Positions 56,204 through 61,739 of a DNA stretch of 61,739 nucleotides are shown piece after piece (the stretch's first letter is position 1; the number at the start of each line of letters is the position of its first letter). A program made the position numbers and the translations under genes. The notes under the pieces were generated by a model. That model searched no databases and was not told the origin of the DNA. It saw only the letters and a list, made by a program, of their open reading frames with translations. The stretch covers positions 1 to 61,739 of the forward strand of contig JADCGA010000031.1 of assembly GCA_020249265.1 (NCBI GenBank), in the 5' to 3' direction. The stretch comes from Roseomonas sp. (GTDB lineage: Bacteria > Pseudomonadota > Alphaproteobacteria > Acetobacterales > Acetobacteraceae).

Positions 56204-59200
56204 TTATTCGGCCGCAACCGCGACACCGCCCGCTTGCTCGGCCTTCAGGTCGAGCAAGGCGCGGCGGTAATCCCGCGGCATCACCTTCACGAAGCGCGGC
56301 AGCGCATTGTCCCAATCTTCCAGAAGCGCGCGGGCACGCGCGCTGCCGGTCATCAGCAAATGACGCTCCACCAGAATGCGCAGACGCTCAGCATCGAAGC
56401 GCAGCATATCGCCCATGCCATTATCAAAGGCGGATGGGGCGCGCTGCTTCGGCCTGCCATCTTCGCTAGCATCGGCAGCGCCAATCGCTTCAAGGTCCAC
56501 AATGCTGGTGTTGCACATATCGCGAAAATTGCCGTTGATATCGTAAACATAGGCAAGTCCACCCGACATGCCGGCAGCGAAATTCCGCCCCGTCGCACCC
56601 AGCACCACAACCACGCCGCCGGTCATGTATTCGCAGCCATGATCACCGCAGCCTTCCGCCACGGTTACCGCGCCGGAATTACGCACAGCGAAGCGCTCAC
56701 CGGCGACACCTTCGAAATAAGCCTCACCAGCAATCGCGCCATAAAGCACGGTATTACCGACAATGATATTGGCCGAAGGATCACGGTTCACCCCGGCGGG
56801 GGGCTTCACCGCAATGCGCCCACCGGATAGCCCCTTACCCACGTAATCATTCGCATCCCCGGTCAATTCCAGCGACACACCGCGCGCAAGGAAGGCGCCG
56901 AAGCTGCCGCCCGCCGTGCCCTTGAAGGCGATGCTGATGGTATCTTCCGGCAGTCCCGCATGGCCATAACGCAGCGCCACCTCACCTGACAGCATCGCGC
57001 CCGTGGTGCGATTGAGGTTGCTGATGGCGCATTCAATGCGCACCGGTTGCTGCTTTTCCAGCGCATCCTTGCTGGCGGCGATCAGATCCACATCCAGGAT
57101 GTGATCCAACCCGTGATCCTGGGTTTCGCATTGATGGATCGCCGCCCCTTCCACCAGCTTCGGCTGATAGAGAATGCGAGAAAGATCAACGCCCTTTGCC
57201 TTCCAATGGTCAATCGCGGGGCGCATATTCAGCCGATCCACGCGGCCCACCATTTCATTCACCGTGCGGAAGCCAAGCTGCGCCATCAGCTCCCGCATTT
57301 CTTCGGCGACGAAGAAGAAGTAATTGATCACATGTTCCGGCATACCGGTAAAGCGCGCGCGCAGCACCGGGTCTTGTGTGGCGATGCCGACCGGGCAGGT
57401 GTTCAGATGGCATTTGCGCATCATAATGCAGCCGGCCGCGATCAAGGGCGCGGTGGCGAAGCCGAATTCATCCGCCCCCAACAACGCGCCAATCACCACA
57501 TCGCGCCCGGTGCGCAAGCCGCCATCCACCTGCACGGCAATGCGCCCACGCAGCCCATTCAGCACCAGTGTTTGCTGCGTCTCGGCCAGCCCAATCTCCC
57601 AGGGCGAACCCGCATGGGTCAGGGATGTCAGCGGCGATGCCCCCGTACCACCCTCATAGCCTGAGATCGTCACATGATCGGCCCGCGCCTTGGAAACGCC
57701 GGCGGCTACTGTGCCAACGCCCACTTCTGAGACAAGCTTCACGGAAATCCGCGCGCGCTTGTTCACGTTTTTCAGATCATGGATCAGCTGCGCCAAATCC
57801 TCGATCGAATAAATATCATGATGCGGCGGCGGAGAAATCAGGCCAACGCCAGGCGTGGAATGCCTGACGCGGGCGATGTTCTTGTCCACCTTATGGCCCG
57901 GAAGCTGCCCGCCTTCACCAGGCTTCGCCCCTTGCGCCATCTTGATCTGGATATCATCGGCATTGACCAAATATTCCGCGGTTACGCCAAAGCGGCCAGA
58001 TGCCACCTGCTTGATGGCAGAGCGCATGGAATCGCCATTCGGCATGGGCGTGAAGCGATCCGCTTCCTCACCACCCTCGCCGGTATTGGAACGCCCGCCG
58101 ATGCGGTTCATCGCAATCGCGAGCGTGGTATGCGCTTCACGGCTGATGGAACCGAAGCTCATCGCACCTGTCGCGAAGCGCTTGACGATCTCATTAGCCG
58201 GTTCAACTTCCTCAAGCGGGATCGGCTGTTCCGCGAATTTGAATTCCATCAAACCGCGGATCGTCAGCAAGCGCCGGCTTTGGTCATTGATGGTCTTCGC
58301 GAAATCCTTGTAGCGATCAGCCGAATTGCCGCGAACAGCGTGTTGCAGGTTGGAAACGCTCTCCGACGTCCAGGCATGATCTTCGCCGCGCAAGCGCAGC
58401 GCGTAATCACCGCCCACATCCAACAAATCGCGATAGATCGGGTTGTCACCAAAGGCCGCCTGATGGCGCTGCACAGCCTCAGCGGCAATTTCGGTAATGC
58501 CGGCACCTTCAATGGTGGTCGCGGTACCGGTGAAGTATTTCTCCACGAAGTTTGTGGAAAGCCCAACAGCATCGAAGATTTGCGCGCCGCAATAGGATTG
58601 ATAGGTGCTGATGCCCATCTTGGACATCACCTTCATCACGCCCTTGCCGACCGCCTTGATGAAGTTCTTCTGCACCTCATAAGGCTTCAGCTTCATATCC
58701 ACGCGCCGGCGGATTTGTTCCAGTGTTTCAAAGGCAAGATAGGGGTTCACCGCTTCCGCGCCATAGCCGGCGAGTACGCAGAAATGATGCACCTGCCGCG
58801 CTTCGCCAGTTTCCACCACTAGCCCGGTAGAAGTGCGCAGGCCCTGGCGGATCAGATGATGATGCACCGCCGCTGTCGCCAATAGTGACGGAATCGCAAT
58901 GCGTTCAGCCGATACCGCACGATCAGACAGCACCAGAATATTGTGGCCCGCCAGCACCGCTTCCGTCGCGGCAGAGCACAATTTCTCCAAAGCCGGCGCC
59001 AGCCCATCCGCGCCATCCTTGGCGGGCCAGGTGGCATCCAGCGTCTGCGTGCGGAAGGCATCGCCCGCCAGCGCCTTGATGCCCCTGATCTTCGCCAGAT
59101 CCTCATTGGTCAGGATCGGCTGCGCCACTTCCAAGCGGTAATGATGGCCTGCCTGCCGCCCAAGCAGATTAGGCCGCGGCCCGATCATGGACACCAGCGA

Positions 59201-60841
59201 CATCACCAATTCCTCGCGGATCGGGTCAATCGGCGGATTCGTGACCTGCGCGAAATTCTGCTTGAAGTAATGGAACAGCAGCTTGGATTTATTGGACAGC
59301 ACCGCAAGCGGCGTATCGGTCCCCATGGAACCGACCGGGTCATCCCCATCACGCCCCATCGGCTCCAGGAAGAAATTGAGGTCTTCCTGCGTATAGCCGA
59401 AAGCCTGCTGATCGCGCAGCAAGCCCTTGGCATCCTGCGTGCGCTCAACGGGCATTTCCGCCGGCAAGCCAGGCAATTCTTCCAGCTTGAACTGCGTGTT
59501 CTTCAGCCATTCAGCGTAAGGATGTTCGCCGGCCAGCTTCTGCTTGATTTCGGCATCATCAATGATGCGCCCGGCATCCAGGTCAATCAGCAGCATGCGC
59601 CCTGGTTGCAGGCGCCATTTGTGGCGAATGCTTTCTTCGGGGATTGGCAACACACCCACTTCGGATGCCAACACCACTTTGTCATCATTGGTGATGATAT
59701 AGCGCGCGGGGCGCAAACCGTTGCGGTCCAGCGTCGCGCCAATTTGGCGGCCATCGGTAAAGGCAATCGCCGCCGGGCCATCCCAGGGTTCCATCAGCGC
59801 GGCGTGGTATTCGTAAAACGCGCGACGTTCCGGGTCCATCAGCGGATTGCCCGCCCAGGCTTCCGGGATCAGCATCATCATCGCATGCGAAAGCGAATAG
59901 CCACCCGCCACCAGGATTTCCAAGGCATTATCAATGCAGGCGGTATCCGATTGGCCATGCGGAATCAGCGGCCACATCTTGTCCAAATCCGGCCCGAGCA
60001 ACGGCGAAGACATGGAACCGCGCCGCGCATACATCCAGTTTACATTGCCGCGCACGGTATTGATTTCGCCATTATGCGCCAGGAAACGATAAGGATGCGC
60101 AAGCTTCCAGGATGGGAAGGTATTTGTGGAAAAGCGCTGATGCACCAGGGCAAGCGCGCTTTCCGTCAGCGGGTTGCGCAAATCATCATAGAAGCTGCCA
60201 ACCTGCCCTGCGAGCAATAGCCCCTTATAGACCACGGTGCGCGTGGAGAAGGACGGCATATAAAGGTCAGCATTCGCCGGCAGCCCCTTGGCGGTGGCCA
60301 ATTCGCGGAACTTGTTCAGCGCCTGCTTGCGGATGGTGAGAATCTTGCGCTCGAAAGCGTCCTGATCCTTGATGCTGTCGCTGGCCGCGATGATCGCTTG
60401 GCGAATCACCGGCATGCTGGCGATAACGGCCTTGCCCAGGCCATCCAAAGTGGTCGGCACATCGCGCCAGCCAAGCAAGGTCTGCCGCTCAGCCGTCACA
60501 TAGCCTTCAATGCTTTGAATGGCGACGGCGCGGGAAGCCTCATCCTGCGGCAGGAAGCACATGGCCACCGCATAGCGACCAGGCGCGGGCAGGGTCTTGC
60601 CCTGGCTTTCGGCCCAATGGCGGAGCAGCTTATCGGGCATCTGGATCAGGCAGCCCGCACCATCACCCATCAGCGGGTCAGCGCCCACCGCGCCGCGATG
60701 GTCCAGATTGACCAGGATTTGCAGGCCTTGGCGGATGATATCATTCGACTTTCGGCCCTTGATATCCGCAATGAAGCCAACGCCGCAGGCGTCATGCTCG
60801 TTCCGGGGATCGTAAAGGCCTTGCTTTTCGGGCAGTCCCAT
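56204..60841 (-). CDS. gltB: Glutamate synthase [NADPH] large subunit
   Basis: 1545 residues. It converts glutamine and 2-oxoglutarate to two glutamates. The N-terminal glutamine amidotransferase starts after a short propeptide, [18 protein letters not shown], with catalytic Cys19. A central domain and the FMN synthase domain ([39 protein letters not shown]) follow, then a 3Fe-4S cluster segment [15 protein letters not shown]. The C-terminal GXGXG beta-helix has [17 protein letters not shown]. Operon with gltD. The 183 bp upstream separate it from the divergent mmcB gene. Confidence 0.97.
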   Translation of the reverse strand: MGLPEKQGLYDPRNEHDACGVGFIADIKGRKSNDIIRQGLQILVNLDHRGAVGADPLMGDGAGCLIQMPDKLLRHWAESQGKTLPAPGRYAVAMCFLPQDEASRAVAIQSIEGYVTAERQTLLGWRDVPTTLDGLGKAVIASMPVIRQAIIAASDSIKDQDAFERKILTIRKQALNKFRELATAKGLPANADLYMPSFSTRTVVYKGLLLAGQVGSFYDDLRNPLTESALALVHQRFSTNTFPSWKLAHPYRFLAHNGEINTVRGNVNWMYARRGSMSSPLLGPDLDKMWPLIPHGQSDTACIDNALEILVAGGYSLSHAMMMLIPEAWAGNPLMDPERRAFYEYHAALMEPWDGPAAIAFTDGRQIGATLDRNGLRPARYIITNDDKVVLASEVGVLPIPEESIRHKWRLQPGRMLLIDLDAGRIIDDAEIKQKLAGEHPYAEWLKNTQFKLEELPGLPAEMPVERTQDAKGLLRDQQAFGYTQEDLNFFLEPMGRDGDDPVGSMGTDTPLAVLSNKSKLLFHYFKQNFAQVTNPPIDPIREELVMSLVSMIGPRPNLLGRQAGHHYRLEVAQPILTNEDLAKIRGIKALAGDAFRTQTLDATWPAKDGADGLAPALEKLCSAATEAVLAGHNILVLSDRAVSAERIAIPSLLATAAVHHHLIRQGLRTSTGLVVETGEARQVHHFCVLAGYGAEAVNPYLAFETLEQIRRRVDMKLKPYEVQKNFIKAVGKGVMKVMSKMGISTYQSYCGAQIFDAVGLSTNFVEKYFTGTATTIEGAGITEIAAEAVQRHQAAFGDNPIYRDLLDVGGDYALRLRGEDHAWTSESVSNLQHAVRGNSADRYKDFAKTINDQSRRLLTIRGLMEFKFAEQPIPLEEVEPANEIVKRFATGAMSFGSISREAHTTLAIAMNRIGGRSNTGEGGEEADRFTPMPNGDSMRSAIKQVASGRFGVTAEYLVNADDIQIKMAQGAKPGEGGQLPGHKVDKNIARVRHSTPGVGLISPPPHHDIYSIEDLAQLIHDLKNVNKRARISVKLVSEVGVGTVAAGVSKARADHVTISGYEGGTGASPLTSLTHAGSPWEIGLAETQQTLVLNGLRGRIAVQVDGGLRTGRDVVIGALLGADEFGFATAPLIAAGCIMMRKCHLNTCPVGIATQDPVLRARFTGMPEHVINYFFFVAEEMRELMAQLGFRTVNEMVGRVDRLNMRPAIDHWKAKGVDLSRILYQPKLVEGAAIHQCETQDHGLDHILDVDLIAASKDALEKQQPVRIECAISNLNRTTGAMLSGEVALRYGHAGLPEDTISIAFKGTAGGSFGAFLARGVSLELTGDANDYVGKGLSGGRIAVKPPAGVNRDPSANIIVGNTVLYGAIAGEAYFEGVAGERFAVRNSGAVTVAEGCGDHGCEYMTGGVVVVLGATGRNFAAGMSGGLAYVYDINGNFRDMCNTSIVDLEAIGAADASEDGRPKQRAPSAFDNGMGDMLRFDAERLRILVERHLLMTGSARARALLEDWDNALPRFVKVMPRDYRRALLDLKAEQAGGVAVAAE

Positions 60842-61024
60842 ATCTTTCGCTCTTCAATGCTCCGCCGGGGTCAATACCCCTGGCCAATCCCCAAAACCGG
60901 GGCGAAACCGGGTCTTTAATAGAGAGTTCAGCTTTGCGCCAGCATGGTTTTCTGGGGCTCCCAGGGCCTGGGCCGCGCCATCTTTCGCTTGACGCCGCCC
61001 GCGCCGGGACGGAAAGCTTCCCTC

Positions 61025-61495
61025 ATGGACAAGATCACCGCCGCCCTTCGGGCGAATCGCATCGTGCGCGCCGCCATGCGCCATTGCGCCCTGGCGGGCT
61101 GGGCGCCGGTGGCGCAAATGCCGCTGCCCGATAGCCACCGCCCGGACATCATCGCGCTCACGGATGATGGCAGCTTTGTTGCCATTGAGGTGAAATCCTC
61201 CGCCGAAGATTATCTCTCGGACGAAAAATGGCAGGTGTATCGTGATTGGTGCGACCAGCTCTATTTCGCGGTGGATCTGGATTTCCCGCATGAAATCCTG
61301 CCCGGAGATGTCGGTATTTTGGTAACGGATCGGCTGGAAGTAGAGGTGGTGCGCGAAGCCCCCTATATGCGCCTTTCGCCCCCGCGCCGCCGCGCGCTGC
61401 TGCACCGCTTCGCCGTGCTGGCCGCAGGGCGCCTGGCGGCCTTGCAAGACCCGGATGCGGCGCGGGAAGTGAATGCCGCGCTCAAGCTGGAATAG
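61025..61495 (+). CDS. mmcB: MmcB-family DNA repair protein
   Basis: 156 residues from MDKITAALRANRIVRAAMRH. RPDIIALTDDGSFVAIEVKSS is a PD-(D/E)xK-type core (Asp, Glu-x-Lys), followed by DYLSDEKWQVYRDWCDQLYFAV and ILPGDVGILVTD. MmcB in Caulobacter is needed for tolerance of mitomycin C and acts with ImuABC-type mutagenic repair. A longer in-frame start at 60944 lacks conservation. It is divergent from gltB and followed 18 bases later by the tandem repeats. Confidence 0.85.
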   Translation: MDKITAALRANRIVRAAMRHCALAGWAPVAQMPLPDSHRPDIIALTDDGSFVAIEVKSSAEDYLSDEKWQVYRDWCDQLYFAVDLDFPHEILPGDVGILVTDRLEVEVVREAPYMRLSPPRRRALLHRFAVLAAGRLAALQDPDAAREVNAALKLE

Positions 61496-61513
61496 CGCGG
61501 CTTAGCTTTCTTT

Positions 61514-61739
61514 GATCGCATTTTCCGAGCCGCCAAGTGTCGCCACTTGGCTTGAAAATGCCCGTTATTACGATCGCATTTTCCGAGCCGCCAAGTGTCG
61601 CCACTTGGCTTGAAAATGCCCGTTGTTACGATCGCATTTTCCGAGCCGCCAAGTGTCGCCACTTGGCTTGAAAATGCCCGTTGTTACGATCGCATTTTCC
61701 GAGCCGCCAAGTGTCGCCACTTGGCTTGAAAATGCTCAG
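61514..61739. repeat. Tandem array of a 58-bp hairpin-containing repeat, at least 3.9 copies
   Basis: Units start with GATCGCATTTTCCGAG at 61514, 61572, 61630 and 61688 and are nearly identical (first unit has GTTATTAC where others have GTTGTTAC; the last seen unit has GCTC for GCCC). Each contains a perfect 8-bp stem GCCAAGTG/CACTTGGC with a TCGC loop, enclosed by outer arms CATTTTC/GAAAATG. There is no spacer variation, so it is not a CRISPR. The array runs off the window edge. Confidence 0.95.

Noticed and set aside
54788..56830. 680-codon open frame antisense to gltD and the end of gltB
   Set aside because: High-GC codon bias opens the opposite frame; the His- and Arg-rich product has no coding character and gltBD are certain.
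58943..60220. 425-codon open frame antisense to gltB
   Set aside because: Same shadow effect: the frame is complementary to an unambiguous glutamate synthase gene.
61514..61739. CRISPR array at the right end
   Set aside because: The units are contiguous 58-bp copies without variable spacers, and no cas gene is present.

Overview
The window is high-GC DNA from an alphaproteobacterium. It most resembles Rhodospirillales, family Acetobacteraceae (Roseomonas-like). The signs are an ATP12-type F1 assembly chaperone, the sppA-ihfB-lapA-pyrF-trpF order, a kdsB-pheA pair next to a membrane-anchored cytochrome c, an MmcB protein, and three orphan Bug/TctC periplasmic receptors. The genus is inferred, not proven.

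Layout. The left edge (1-139) is the end of an IS630-type insertion sequence. It has cut off the C-terminus of a low-GC AAA ATPase gene related to the PrrC/AAA_13 group. From 1692 to 6044 lies a housekeeping block: S49 peptidase, IHF beta, LapA-like protein, pyrF, trpF and an MFS transporter. An aminotransferase (6691-7854) is followed by a small defence/toxin cluster at 7931-12105: a higBA toxin-antitoxin pair with a visible promoter and operator, and a large MmeI-like restriction-modification enzyme. 12214-21777 is mixed metabolism: a DehI-like protein, an MsbA-like ABC exporter, an SDR, a Bug receptor, a glycosyltransferase, dgoK, trpS, a YggS-type PLP protein and a ThiE-like protein. A porin and a DSD1-family aldolase come next.

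24657-31594 is the chromosome-replication block on the minus strand: rpsT, dnaA, dnaN, recF, gyrB. It is followed by an ATP12 chaperone, an unknown outer-membrane-like protein, a serine hydrolase, an MBL hydrolase and a DUF2783 protein. At 35554-36881 two almost identical tRNA-Arg(CCG) genes bracket one low-GC gene whose protein has a HEPN-like RX4-6H motif. This looks like a tiny tRNA-targeted island and is the best candidate for something new. After it come pheA and kdsB, a cytochrome c, a hisN-like phosphatase, and a six-gene tightly coupled operon (yejABEF-type peptide importer, an unknown membrane protein and a GhrA-like dehydrogenase). Then follow an SDR, a NIT-domain chemoreceptor, a Baeyer-Villiger-type monooxygenase coupled to a Bug receptor, a secreted PPC-like protein, another Bug receptor, gltBD, and mmcB. 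The window ends inside a 58-bp tandem repeat array in which every unit holds a hairpin.

How genes work together. Likely transcription units are pyrF-trpF-MFS, higBA, SDR-ABC exporter, DUF2783-MBL-serine hydrolase, kdsB-pheA, yejABEF plus two genes, BVMO-Bug, and gltBD. Accessory DNA (AAA ATPase/IS630, higBA with the restriction-modification gene, the tRNA-Arg island) stands out by lower GC or by disrupting expected gene order.
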